Below the pieces are notes generated by a model. That model searched no databases and was not told the DNA's origin. It saw only the letters and a program-made list of their open reading frames with translations. Of a DNA stretch of 64,000 nucleotides, positions 26,112-34,168 are shown in pieces. The translations under genes were made by a program, and so were the position numbers. The stretch's first letter is position 1. Every line of letters begins with the position of its first letter. Source of the DNA: Halomonas sp. SpR8 (GTDB lineage Bacteria; Pseudomonadota; Gammaproteobacteria; Pseudomonadales; Halomonadaceae); contig NZ_JAUAMC010000001.1 in assembly GCF_031010195.1 (NCBI RefSeq), positions 310,001 through 374,000 of the forward strand, read 5' to 3'.

Positions 26112-27710
26112 ATGACAATGGAAGCCATTTTAAAAGCGTTTTATGAACAGCAGCCGAGCGCCAACGCTCCCAAGGAGCGCGTGGCGTTTGGCACCTCTGG
26201 CCACCGTGGCCGTGCCATCGAAAGCACCTTTAATGCCGCGCACATTTACGCCATTACTCAGGCGGTGGTCGATTATCGGCTTGAGGCGGGCTACCAAGGA
26301 CCGCTGTTTCTGGGCTTCGATACCCACGCGCTTTCGCGCCCCGCCTGGGAGTGCGCGCTGCAGGTGCTGGCTGCTAACAGGGTGCCGGTGTTTGTTGAGA
26401 AAGATCATGGTTATACCGCCACGCCTTTGGTGAGCCAGGCGATTCTGCACCACAACCAGCCTCAAGATCAGGCCGTGCCTGACGTTGCACTGGCGGATGG
26501 CTTGATTATCACGCCTTCGCATAATCCACCTGAAGATGGCGGCATTAAGTACAACCCGCATCACGGCGGCCCAGCAGACACTGATGCTACCGGCTGGATA
26601 GAACTACGCGCCAATGCTTACCTGCTGCGTCAGCTAGAAGATGTGCACACCGTGTCTGTTGACGAAGCAATTGCCCACGCCCAGGAGTACGATTTCACGG
26701 CGCATTACGTGGCTAAGCTAGGCAGCGTGGTGGATATCGCCGCGATTCAGGAGGCCAACCTGACTCTGGGTGCCGACCCTATGGGTGGCACGGCATTGCC
26801 GGTTTGGCAGGCGATAGCGGCGCACTACCAGCTGAATCTTGACGTAGTGAACACCACGGTGGACGCAGAGTTTGCGTTTATGCCGCCTGATCATGACGGC
26901 AAAATCCGTATGGATTGCTCGAGCTCTGCGGCGATGGCCAATCTGCTCAATGTTAAAGACCGTTTCGATATTGCCTTTGGTAACGATCCGGATGCTGACC
27001 GCCATGGGATTGTCGATGCCAACGGCCTGATGAACCCTAATCACTTTCTGGCTGTGTGCATTGATTACCTGATGACGCACCGTCCCGAATGGGCTGCGTC
27101 GCTGAAAGTCGGTAAAACACTGGTCTCGTCTTCGATGATCGACCGGGTAGTGGCTTCACACCAGCGCGAGCTTTATGAGGTGCCGGTAGGCTTTAAGTGG
27201 TTTGTGGATGGCCTACATGAAGGCTGGCTGGCGTTTGGCGGCGAAGAGAGTGCTGGCGCTAGCTTGCTGACCCGAGACGGCAAGGCGTGGTCGACCGATA
27301 AAGATGGCATCGTGCTGTGTTTGTTGGCAGCGGAAATCATGGCCGTTACCGGTAAAACGCCTAGCGAATATTACCGCACGCTCACTGAGCGCTTTGGCGA
27401 ACCTTTCTATAAGCGCGTGGATACCGCCTGTTCACCGGAAGAGAAGGCGGCATTCAAGGGCCTAACTGCCGAGAGCGTCACTGAGCAAACCCTGGCAGGC
27501 GACGCGATCACCGCTGTGCTGGTTAACGCCCCGGGAAATGACGCCGCCATCGGTGGGATCAAAGTCACCACCGAAAATGGTTGGTTTGCTGCACGCCCCA
27601 GCGGCACCGAGTCGCTTTATAAAGTTTATGCCGAAAGTTTCAAAGGCGAGCAGCACCTAAATGAGCTGATAGACAACGCCAAGGCGCTGTTAGCGGGGGT
27701 GTTGATATGA
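26112..27710 (+). CDS. pgm: Phosphoglucomutase (alpha-D-glucose-phosphate specific)
   Basis: A 532-residue enzyme converting glucose-6-P to glucose-1-P for GalU. It is close to the E. coli Pgm length and carries RVAFGTSGHRGRAIESTFNA, the phosphoserine loop LIITPSHNPPEDGGIKYNP (S at about 136), the metal loop GNDPDADRHGIV, the sugar-specificity segment FGGEESAGASLL and the phosphate-binding ARPSGTESLYKVY. GAGG lies at 26103-26106 before the ATG. It is co-oriented with the glycosyltransferases; the next plus-strand gene is pgi, beyond the HigBA insertion. Confidence 0.96.
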   Translation: MTMEAILKAFYEQQPSANAPKERVAFGTSGHRGRAIESTFNAAHIYAITQAVVDYRLEAGYQGPLFLGFDTHALSRPAWECALQVLAANRVPVFVEKDHGYTATPLVSQAILHHNQPQDQAVPDVALADGLIITPSHNPPEDGGIKYNPHHGGPADTDATGWIELRANAYLLRQLEDVHTVSVDEAIAHAQEYDFTAHYVAKLGSVVDIAAIQEANLTLGADPMGGTALPVWQAIAAHYQLNLDVVNTTVDAEFAFMPPDHDGKIRMDCSSSAAMANLLNVKDRFDIAFGNDPDADRHGIVDANGLMNPNHFLAVCIDYLMTHRPEWAASLKVGKTLVSSSMIDRVVASHQRELYEVPVGFKWFVDGLHEGWLAFGGEESAGASLLTRDGKAWSTDKDGIVLCLLAAEIMAVTGKTPSEYYRTLTERFGEPFYKRVDTACSPEEKAAFKGLTAESVTEQTLAGDAITAVLVNAPGNDAAIGGIKVTTENGWFAARPSGTESLYKVYAESFKGEQHLNELIDNAKALLAGVLI

Positions 27711-27726
27711 TACTACAACAGCTCCA

Positions 27727-28026
27727 TCACGCCGCGTGGGGCTCAATCTCCCGGGCCACCTGGTCTGCCTTGGAGATCTGAGCCTGACGAAGCGCATACT
27801 CTGTTTGCAGGTTTAGCCAGAAACGCTCACTAGTGCCAAAGTATCGGGCAAGCCGCATCGCTGTATCTGCCGTAATGCCTCGGTTTTCTCTGACAATTTC
27901 ATTCATCCGGGTTGCAGGAACATGCAGTGCCTTAGACAGCGCGTTCACGCTCATTTCAAGCGGTTCCAGATACTCTTCCCGAAGGATCTCTCCTGGATGG
28001 ATGGGGCGCATACCATTACGATTCAT
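27727..28026 (-). CDS. higA: HigA-type antitoxin (XRE helix-turn-helix)
   Basis: A 99-residue protein of the HigA family: HPGEILREEYLEPLEMSVNA, then the helix-turn-helix LSKALHVPATRMNEIVRENR and the family-typical TADTAMRLARYFGTSERFWL. It binds and neutralises the HigB RNase and represses the operon. It follows higB by 12 bases; toxin-first order is characteristic of higBA. The pair lies on the opposite strand between pgm and pgi and ends 16 bases from the pgm stop, as expected for a mobile module inserted into a housekeeping and capsule gene block. Confidence 0.93.
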   Translation of the reverse strand: MNRNGMRPIHPGEILREEYLEPLEMSVNALSKALHVPATRMNEIVRENRGITADTAMRLARYFGTSERFWLNLQTEYALRQAQISKADQVAREIEPHAA

Positions 28027-28038
28027 AGCGCGTTCTCC

Positions 28039-28317
28039 TTAATGATAATCAACAATTTCAACGTCTTCCGGACCATCATTCGTCCACCGGAAGCACACTC
28101 TCCATTGCTTGTTAATGCGGACGCTGTGGTGACCTTCACGATCTGCAGTCAGAGGCTCTAGCCGGTTACCAGGTGGAGACTTCAAGTCCTCCAGCGCCTC
28201 GGCTGCTTCAAGCATTATGAGCTTGCGCTCTGCTACGGCTTTGATTGCGGAAAAACGTCTGGTTTTACCCGTTTCAAATAAGCGCTGAGTGTCCTTGCAT
28301 CGAAAGCTTTTGATCAT
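28039..28317 (-). CDS. higB: HigB-type toxin (RelE superfamily mRNA interferase)
   Basis: A 92-residue protein starting MIKSFRCKDTQRLFETG, the standard HigB N-terminus, with LEDLKSPPGNRLEPLTADRE and the C-terminal HSVRINKQWRVCFRW that carries the basic catalytic residues, then VEIVDYH. The frame stays open to 28353, but those 12 extra residues come from the heptamer and promoter region and are not family-like, so the ATG at 28317 is preferred. A TATACT -10 box lies only 10 bases upstream, so the transcript may be nearly leaderless. HigB cleaves mRNA on the ribosome. Confidence 0.92.
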   Translation of the reverse strand: MIKSFRCKDTQRLFETGKTRRFSAIKAVAERKLIMLEAAEALEDLKSPPGNRLEPLTADREGHHSVRINKQWRVCFRWTNDGPEDVEIVDYH

Positions 28318-28326
28318 GGTTATCAA

Positions 28327-28353
28327 AGTATACCGTTTATCGTCAAACGTCAA
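28327..28353 (-). promoter_or_regulatory. Putative higBA promoter
   Basis: On the minus strand TATACT (28327-28332) is a good -10 box; TTGACG at 28348-28353 is at a 15-bp spacing, short of the ideal 17. The -35 boxes come from the heptamer array and recur every 7 bp. Confidence 0.45.
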
Positions 28354-28368
28354 ACGTCAAACGTCAAA
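28341..28368. repeat. 7-bp tandem repeat CGTCAAA x4 upstream of higB
   Basis: Four perfect copies. Read on the minus strand each gives TTTGACG, that is, a near-consensus -35 hexamer. The rest of the spacer to pgi (28369-28628) is GC-rich up to about 28480 and then AT-rich; I see no gene in it. Confidence 0.85.
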
Positions 28369-28628
28369 CGGTTTCGTAGCGAGTGGTAAGCCTACGGCGT
28401 ACCCCAGCGGCGGCCCGGCGCGGGTGCAGCGCGAAAGCGGTGCCAGAAGGGTGCAGTGTGTGAAAATGTGGCATGGGTGTGCGTACCTCATCAGGAATAT
28501 TTTACGTACTTCTGTGGCTTCATCTTGCTGTAAAATATACAGTTAAATGTAAAGCTAGGTTGGCTGGCCTGGCGCTTGCTCGGAAAGAGTAGCGGTTATT
28601 ACCCAGCCATCATCAAGGAGGATAGATC

Positions 28629-30347
28629 ATGAATGCTCATCTTAATGCGGTTAATAGCCGCCTTTATACCCCTCTTAATGCGTTGCAAACCCACGCGGAA
28701 CACCTTCAAGCACACACGCTGAGTGATTTGATTGGTGGCGATTCTGCTCCTGCTCGTGAGCGTTCCCGTGCGCTGGCATTTACGTTTAATACACTCCATT
28801 TGGATCTCAGTAAGCAGCGGGTTACCCAGGAAACCCTTTCATTATTGACTGATTGGGCACATAGCTGTGGCGTTGAAGAGCAGCGTAACGCGCTATTTGC
28901 TGGGGCTAAAGTGAACATCTCTGAACAGCGAGCCGCACTGCACATGGCGGCGCGCTGGCCAGCATCTGCGGTTCCACCTAAAGGTATGGAAGATGCTGCC
29001 GCTTTTTGTCAGCACCAGCGATTACGCTTAGCGGAGATGGTCGAGCGTTTACACCAAGGTGAGTGGTTTGGCGCGACCGGTGAGACAATCACCGATGTGG
29101 TGCATATTGGCGTGGGCGGCTCGGATTTAGGGCCGAAAATGATTAGCGAGACGCTAGCAAGCCGCCCCAGTCAGACGCGCATTAATCTCCATTATGTGTC
29201 GAGCATGGATGGTGCTCAGTTATTACCGCTGATGGAGTCGCTAAACCCCGCCACTACGTTGTTGGTATTGGCATCTAAATCGTTTACTACCGCAGATACT
29301 CAGTTCAATGTACGCACGGCCTTGGCGTGGTTAAGCGATGGGCTGGAAATTGACACGCCCACGGTATGTCGTCATCAGCTTGTCGGGGTTTCTTCTAAAC
29401 CTGAGAAGATGACCGATCTTGGCATTCCTGACGCGCATCAATTGGTCTTTAAAGATTGGATTGGCGGGCGCTTTTCGCTGTGGTCGCCGATAGGTGTTAG
29501 CGTGGCAATGCAGCTGGGTATGGCGAGTTTTAATGCGCTGTTAGAGGGCGCGCACGCCATGGATCGCCACTTCTTGGAGGCACCATTATCTGAGAATATG
29601 CCTACCCTGATGGCGTTAGTCGGCGCTTGGAATTGCCAGTTTCTCAATATCTCCACTCATGCGGTGCTGCCTTACGATGGGCGGCTGAAAAGTTTGCCGG
29701 CTTATTTGCAGCAGTTAGAGATGGAGTCAAACGGTAAAAGTGTTCGCCTGGATGGCTGCTCGGTGACTCATGCAACCTGCCCAATTATCTGGGGCGATGT
29801 CGGGCCGAATGCGCAACATGCATTTTATCAACTGCTGCACCAAGGTGGGCATACCGTTAGCGCAGATTTCGTCGCTGTCGCTGAGCGCGAGGGAGGATTT
29901 TCAGATAATGTTCAGGCGTCTTTGGTGGCTCAGGAGCAGCTAACTCTCGCCAACTGTTTGGCCCAGGCGCAGCTTTTTGCATTAGGCGATGATGCAATAC
30001 CTCAGGGGTTACGCGGGCATATGGCCCAGGGTTATCGCGGCAATCAGCCTAATTCGCTGCTACTTTTAAAGCAGCTTGATGCTTGGAGCATAGGCGCGCT
30101 ATTAGCACTCTATGAACATAAGGTGTTTGTACAATCGGTGTTGTGGAGTCTTAACCCATTCGATCAACCAGGCGTCGAACTAGGAAAAAAGTTGGCAAAC
30201 AGCCTTTATAATACGCTTGCGGGGGATGATTCTGAGCAGGATGTCGTGCAAGATCCCAGTACCGAGCAACTACTACTCAAAATAGCTGAATGGCGCCAGT
30301 CGCCTAGCCATAGCAGCCTCTCAACACACTATTGGAAACAAAATTAA
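28629..30347 (+). CDS. pgi: Glucose-6-phosphate isomerase
   Basis: A 572-residue enzyme interconverting glucose-6-P and fructose-6-P, feeding both the ManC branch (fructose-6-P) and the Pgm/GalU branch (glucose-6-P). Motifs include VVHIGVGGSDLGPKMISETL, VLASKSFTTADTQFNVRTAL, WIGGRFSLWSPIG (active-site region), LPYDGRLKSLPAYLQQLEME, GDVGPNAQHAFYQLLHQGG and VELGKKLANSLY near the C-terminus (conserved Lys). AAGGAGG at 28615-28621 precedes the ATG. The 11-base gap to galU suggests cotranscription. Confidence 0.96.
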   Translation: MNAHLNAVNSRLYTPLNALQTHAEHLQAHTLSDLIGGDSAPARERSRALAFTFNTLHLDLSKQRVTQETLSLLTDWAHSCGVEEQRNALFAGAKVNISEQRAALHMAARWPASAVPPKGMEDAAAFCQHQRLRLAEMVERLHQGEWFGATGETITDVVHIGVGGSDLGPKMISETLASRPSQTRINLHYVSSMDGAQLLPLMESLNPATTLLVLASKSFTTADTQFNVRTALAWLSDGLEIDTPTVCRHQLVGVSSKPEKMTDLGIPDAHQLVFKDWIGGRFSLWSPIGVSVAMQLGMASFNALLEGAHAMDRHFLEAPLSENMPTLMALVGAWNCQFLNISTHAVLPYDGRLKSLPAYLQQLEMESNGKSVRLDGCSVTHATCPIIWGDVGPNAQHAFYQLLHQGGHTVSADFVAVAEREGGFSDNVQASLVAQEQLTLANCLAQAQLFALGDDAIPQGLRGHMAQGYRGNQPNSLLLLKQLDAWSIGALLALYEHKVFVQSVLWSLNPFDQPGVELGKKLANSLYNTLAGDDSEQDVVQDPSTEQLLLKIAEWRQSPSHSSLSTHYWKQN

Positions 30348-30358
30348 GGAAGTCACTA

Positions 30359-31219
30359 ATGACGCAGGTGCGTAAAGCGATAATTCCGGTAGCGGGTTTT
30401 GGTACGCGGTTATTACCGATTAGCAAGTCGATCCCTAAAGAGATGGTGCCGGTAGTTGATCGCCCGCTGATTCAGCATGTGGTGGAGGAGGCGCTGGCAG
30501 CCGGTATCAATGAAATTATTTTAGTGACCCGTACAGGTAAGTCTTCCATTGAAGATCATTTTGATGCGCATGCAGAGCTCGAGGATTCTCTGGCCAAAAA
30601 AGGCAAAGATGCTTTGCTGGAAACCTTGGCGGCTATTGCACCGCCTAGACTGAAAATCACCAGCGTCCGTCAGCCGAACGCACAAGGTTTAGGCCATGCG
30701 GTTTTTTGTGCAGCGCATTTGCTGGGCCAGGGTGAACCCTTTGCGGTTATCCTGCCGGATGTATTGGTAAAACCGCAGGCGGGCAGTGACGTTTGTGATC
30801 TTGGCGATATGGTGTCGCGCTGGGATGCGAACAGCGCAGCCCAGATCATGGTGGAAGCGGTTCCGGAAGATGAAGTCTATCGCTACGGTATTGTGGATTG
30901 CGGGAGTAGCGAGCCGAATGCCGGTGAGAGCGCCGATATGCGAGGCGTGGTTGAGAAACCCAAGCCTGAAGACGCGCCTTCACGTCTCTCCGTTATTGGT
31001 CGCTATGTGTTGCCTTACCGCGTGATGGAGCTGCTTAGCAACCAGCCTCCCGGAGCCGGTAACGAAATTCAGCTGACCGATGCGATTGATCGTTTAATGC
31101 AGGAGGGCAGCTCAGTGCAGGCCTTTCGCATGAATGGTCGCACTTTTGATTGCGGTCATATTGAAGGCTGGCTGAAGGCTAACACTCTCCTTGCACGTGA
31201 AGCAGGATATGATGTGTAG
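30359..31219 (+). CDS. galU: UTP--glucose-1-phosphate uridylyltransferase
   Basis: About 286 residues, making UDP-glucose for Ugd and the glycosyltransferases. The N-terminus KAIIPVAGFGTRLLPISKSI carries the nucleotide-binding signature; EMVPVVDRPLIQHVVEEALA, GLGHAVFCA, VILPDVLV, GVVEKPKPEDAPS and RTFDCGHIEGWLKAN follow in the usual order. The ATG at 30359 has AAGGAA at 30346-30351; an in-frame start at 30332 would lie inside the end of pgi and is unlikely. A strong terminator follows at 31250-31280. Confidence 0.95.
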   Translation: MTQVRKAIIPVAGFGTRLLPISKSIPKEMVPVVDRPLIQHVVEEALAAGINEIILVTRTGKSSIEDHFDAHAELEDSLAKKGKDALLETLAAIAPPRLKITSVRQPNAQGLGHAVFCAAHLLGQGEPFAVILPDVLVKPQAGSDVCDLGDMVSRWDANSAAQIMVEAVPEDEVYRYGIVDCGSSEPNAGESADMRGVVEKPKPEDAPSRLSVIGRYVLPYRVMELLSNQPPGAGNEIQLTDAIDRLMQEGSSVQAFRMNGRTFDCGHIEGWLKANTLLAREAGYDV

Positions 31220-31249
31220 TTAAGACTATAATACGTAAGCTAAACGAGA

Positions 31250-31280
31250 GGGCAGGTGGCTTTCAGCTATCTGCCCTTTT
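31250..31280 (+). terminator. Intrinsic terminator after galU
   Basis: A 12-bp stem (GGGCAGGTGGCT with AGCTATCTGCCC, two G-U pairs) closed by a 3-nt TTC loop is followed directly by TTTT. It ends the pgi-galU transcript. The next 227 bases to the flippase gene are AT-rich with no further element seen. Confidence 0.88.
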
Positions 31281-31507
31281 GTTAGATAGAAATTAGATAT
31301 AAATTTAATAGAGATTAGATAGATCAAGCATTAGCTCAAGATTTACTAATTGTTAGTAAGGTTTTGAGATTTGTTGTTATATGTTGTGTTTACGAGTGGT
31401 CTTGATGGGAGAGCCGTTCGCACTTAATCTTTTTAATTTAAAGTATAGCCGCTAACGAGACTTTGATAGGGCTCCCGAGTGGCTTCATGTAGATCAGGAA
31501 TTGTTAT

Positions 31508-32767
31508 ATGGCTACTTTATTGTCAGCGGTTGAAAAAAAAATGCCTATTTTTACAGCTGCCACGCCTGGTGCATTTAGAATATTTGTTATTATTTTTTCA
31601 AGCTTATTTGTTGCATCAGGTGATACCGCTATATTTTCAACAGAATATACGTTGGTTGCTTTTTTTGTCATGATCAGCGGGATTGGTTTTTCTACAATTC
31701 TTGTCAAAAGCATGGCAATAAATTCCAATATTAATGCTTTTTTCTGCTATTCATTGTCATCGGCTGTTATTGGCGGTGGTGTAATATTTTTAATTTCCTT
31801 TCTTGCAGCCTACTTGGTGCCTCTTCCAGACTTTTATTCAGTGCTTTTGTTGGTAATAGCCACTTCACTGTATCAGGTGTTCAGAAGCTATCTTATTTTT
31901 AATAAAAAGTTTTGGCTTCTTTTATTGAATGACGTTCTAGTCGGGTTTTTCTATGTATGCTTGCTAGTTAGTTACTTTCTTTTGTTTGATGAGTTAAAAG
32001 TCCATCAGGTTTTTGTTTTTCTATCTATATCCTATTTTCTATCTCTATTGGTCGTATTGCTGTTAGAAGTAAGAGAGAGTAGGGCAGAGGCTTCTTTTTT
32101 TAAGAATATACGCTTGGTTTCAAGCGGAAATACGATTTCAAGTTTAGTCGTTGGTGTGTCCAATGCCGCGAGTGGGGGGGTTAGCTTCCTTCTTCCCTCT
32201 TTTTTTATCGCTTTAGGAGGGGAGGAGATAGCGATTGTGGCGTCATTGGCTGTCTTGGTTTTTAGCTCAATCGCTGCTATTCCGAGAGGTATTATCAATA
32301 ACGGCTCAGCATCGCTCTCTAGGATGGTGCTTAACGTTAAGTTTGATGATGTATTGGTGTCTGGGTTGAAAAATAAGATTAAGAGAGTGATAGCGCTGTT
32401 GTTTCCTCTTCTTTCATTTTTCATACTTGTGTACTTCTATTTTTTTACTAGTGTTAATAATTTTAGCTCGGTTTTTATATTTGTGATGGCTATCGGTTTC
32501 TATGTTGCAACAGCTCAGTTAGGAGTAGTTGAATCTGTATTGATTAATTTGTGTGGCTACGAAAGTATGGCTTTGATATTTAATACCGCTATGTTTTTGA
32601 TGGTGCTCATCATCTTCATGCTTGCAAGCTTTACGCCGTATTTAGTAGGTGGGGAGCTTGCCGTCTATTTAGTGCCTTTTATTTTGGGTTTGAGTAATAT
32701 ATTTAGGCTTTATTGGTATAGAAGGTTAGTTAAGCAATTCTTCGCTAAAACCTATTCAAGTAACTAA
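31508..32767 (+). CDS. Wzx-like polysaccharide flippase (MOP superfamily membrane protein)
   Basis: A 419-residue, very hydrophobic protein with about twelve predicted membrane segments, such as FVIIFSSLFVASGDTAIFS, AVIGGGVIFLISFLAAYLV, FYSVLLLVIATSLYQVF, VIALLFPLLSFFILVYFYFF and the C-terminal LVPFILGLSNIFRLYWYR. Topology and length fit the Wzx/oligosaccharide flippase group, which moves lipid-linked repeat units across the inner membrane. AGGA at 31496-31499 precedes the start. The gene is much more AT-rich than galU and cysQ around it, so it was probably acquired separately. A Wzx-type protein beside KpsC/KpsS genes is notable because group-2-like capsules use an ABC exporter; it may serve a different polymer. 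Confidence 0.83.
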   Translation: MATLLSAVEKKMPIFTAATPGAFRIFVIIFSSLFVASGDTAIFSTEYTLVAFFVMISGIGFSTILVKSMAINSNINAFFCYSLSSAVIGGGVIFLISFLAAYLVPLPDFYSVLLLVIATSLYQVFRSYLIFNKKFWLLLLNDVLVGFFYVCLLVSYFLLFDELKVHQVFVFLSISYFLSLLVVLLLEVRESRAEASFFKNIRLVSSGNTISSLVVGVSNAASGGVSFLLPSFFIALGGEEIAIVASLAVLVFSSIAAIPRGIINNGSASLSRMVLNVKFDDVLVSGLKNKIKRVIALLFPLLSFFILVYFYFFTSVNNFSSVFIFVMAIGFYVATAQLGVVESVLINLCGYESMALIFNTAMFLMVLIIFMLASFTPYLVGGELAVYLVPFILGLSNIFRLYWYRRLVKQFFAKTYSSN

Positions 32768-32829
32768 TCCAGCTCAGCCATTGCCACAATGGTTTGATTG
32801 TTCTCACTGACGTGACGGGGCTGCTCAAA

Positions 32830-33591
32830 ATGCGTGATTTGATGATGAAAGTGCTGGCGCTTGCTCACCAAGCGGGCGATGCCATTATGGTGATCTATGC
32901 CAGGGAGTTTGAGGTCACGATGAAAGCTGACCATAGCCCTGTTACTGAGGCAGACCAAGCGGCACATAACGTGATCATCGCCGGGCTGGCGGCGCTTGAA
33001 GGTGATTTGCCAATATTGTCGGAAGAAGCAACCGCGGCGTTTACGGGCACCGCCTCAGAGCAGCGTTATTGGTTGGTGGACCCCTTAGATGGCACCAAGG
33101 AGTTTATTAAACGCAACGATGAGTTTACCGTCAATATTGCCTTGATTGATCACGGCCAGCCGGTGCTGGGTGTGGTGTTCGCTCCCGCGCTTGGGATAGG
33201 TTACTGCGCGGCGCAAGGCGAAGGAGCGTTTAAGATTGAGCAGCAGGGTGATTTAGTGCCCATTCGTGTTGCTGGTTACCCTTCGGCCGGGCAATCCTGG
33301 CGAGTGATGGCTAGCCGCTCAAGGGAAGAGGCCGCCATGCAAACGTGGTTAAAGCGGCTAGGTGACTATCAGTTAGTCCCTATGGGGAGTTCATTGAAGC
33401 TGTGCTTAATCGCTGAAGGGGCTGCAGATGTTTATCCACGTTTAGGGCCAACCTGTTTATGGGACACGGCCGCCGCGCATGCGGTTGTAGCGGAAGCAGG
33501 TGGCCGTGTTGTAACGCTTACGGGTACCTCGCTTAGCTACTCTCATCCTCAGCAACATCTCAATCCCCATTTTGTCGTTTGGGGGCATTGA
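32830..33591 (+). CDS. cysQ: 3'(2'),5'-bisphosphate nucleotidase CysQ
   Basis: A 253-residue member of the inositol monophosphatase-like family that hydrolyses adenosine 3',5'-bisphosphate (PAP) to AMP, relieving inhibition after PAPS-dependent sulfation or sulfate reduction. It has HSPVTEADQAAH, LSEEA, the metal-binding WLVDPLDGTKEF, GSSLKLCLIAEGAADVYPR and WDTAAAHAVVAEAGG. The start at 32830 gives MRDLMMKVLALAHQAGDAIM, the normal N-terminus; an in-frame TTG at 32794 would add 12 non-conserved residues. Its place at the end of a polysaccharide block that contains a sulfotransferase relic fits a role in glycan sulfation. It ends 16 bases from the stop of convergent rfaH. Confidence 0.93.
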   Translation: MRDLMMKVLALAHQAGDAIMVIYAREFEVTMKADHSPVTEADQAAHNVIIAGLAALEGDLPILSEEATAAFTGTASEQRYWLVDPLDGTKEFIKRNDEFTVNIALIDHGQPVLGVVFAPALGIGYCAAQGEGAFKIEQQGDLVPIRVAGYPSAGQSWRVMASRSREEAAMQTWLKRLGDYQLVPMGSSLKLCLIAEGAADVYPRLGPTCLWDTAAAHAVVAEAGGRVVTLTGTSLSYSHPQQHLNPHFVVWGH

Positions 33592-33607
33592 GCCCTTAGC
33601 CTGCTGT

Positions 33608-34126
33608 TTATACCTTGCTTAAAGTGTCGATAGGGAGGTCGAGGTGCTGTGGCCGATTAAGCACATTAAGCAGCACGATGGCGCGCTCTTCGCCTTTGCA
33701 GCGGGTGAAGATGGCTTCGAGGTCTTTGAAGGGGCCGTCGGTGATGGTGACTTTTTCGCCGGCGCAGAAGTAGGTGTGAGTGCCTTCCTGGCGGTGTGGC
33801 TGCGCACGCAGGGCGTCGATTAACGCATCTGGGGTGGCTACCGGTCTGTTGCCGAATGTGAGCAGGCGAAGAACGCCACGGGTGGAGCGAATCGGTCGCC
33901 AGTCACTGGCGACCTGATCCAGGCGGATGAAAAGATAGTAAGGAAACAGCGGCTCGGTCACGGTGGTGAGCTTGCCCTGGCGTTTGCGTTGGCTATTCAG
34001 CACGGGATGGAACACCTCAAACCCTTGGTTGGTGAGGTGTTCGGCGGCGCGGAAAGATTCGCCCCCTTTGCATTGAATAACGTACCAGGAGGGCGTTGCG
34101 CCAATCTGGTCGCTGTGAGCGTTCAT
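33608..34126 (-). CDS. rfaH: RfaH-like transcription antiterminator (NusG paralogue)
   Basis: A 172-residue NusG-family protein. The NGN domain (about residues 12-110) has PSWYVIQCKGGESFRAAEHL, FEVFHPVLNSQRKRQGK, VTEPLFPYYLFIRLD and IRSTRGVLRLLTFGNRPVAT, which are RfaH-like rather than NusG-like; the C-terminal KOW-type domain starts at about GEKVTITDGPFKDLEAIF. RfaH proteins bind RNA polymerase at ops sites and allow transcription of long surface-polysaccharide operons. The gene is the last of the seven-gene minus-strand operon, 42 bases after the oxoamine synthase gene, so it may promote expression of its own operon and of the opposite glycosyltransferase block (ops-like site at 17047). Confidence 0.9.
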   Translation of the reverse strand: MNAHSDQIGATPSWYVIQCKGGESFRAAEHLTNQGFEVFHPVLNSQRKRQGKLTTVTEPLFPYYLFIRLDQVASDWRPIRSTRGVLRLLTFGNRPVATPDALIDALRAQPHRQEGTHTYFCAGEKVTITDGPFKDLEAIFTRCKGEERAIVLLNVLNRPQHLDLPIDTLSKV

Positions 34127-34168
34127 GCGCTTATCCTTTGGGCCTTAAGCGTTGTCACTGCTGCGACA

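Noticed and set aside
28528..28542. LexA-box-like CTGTAAAATATACAG upstream of pgi
   Set aside because: The half-sites are separated by seven bases, one fewer than the LexA consensus, and no SOS gene is adjacent.
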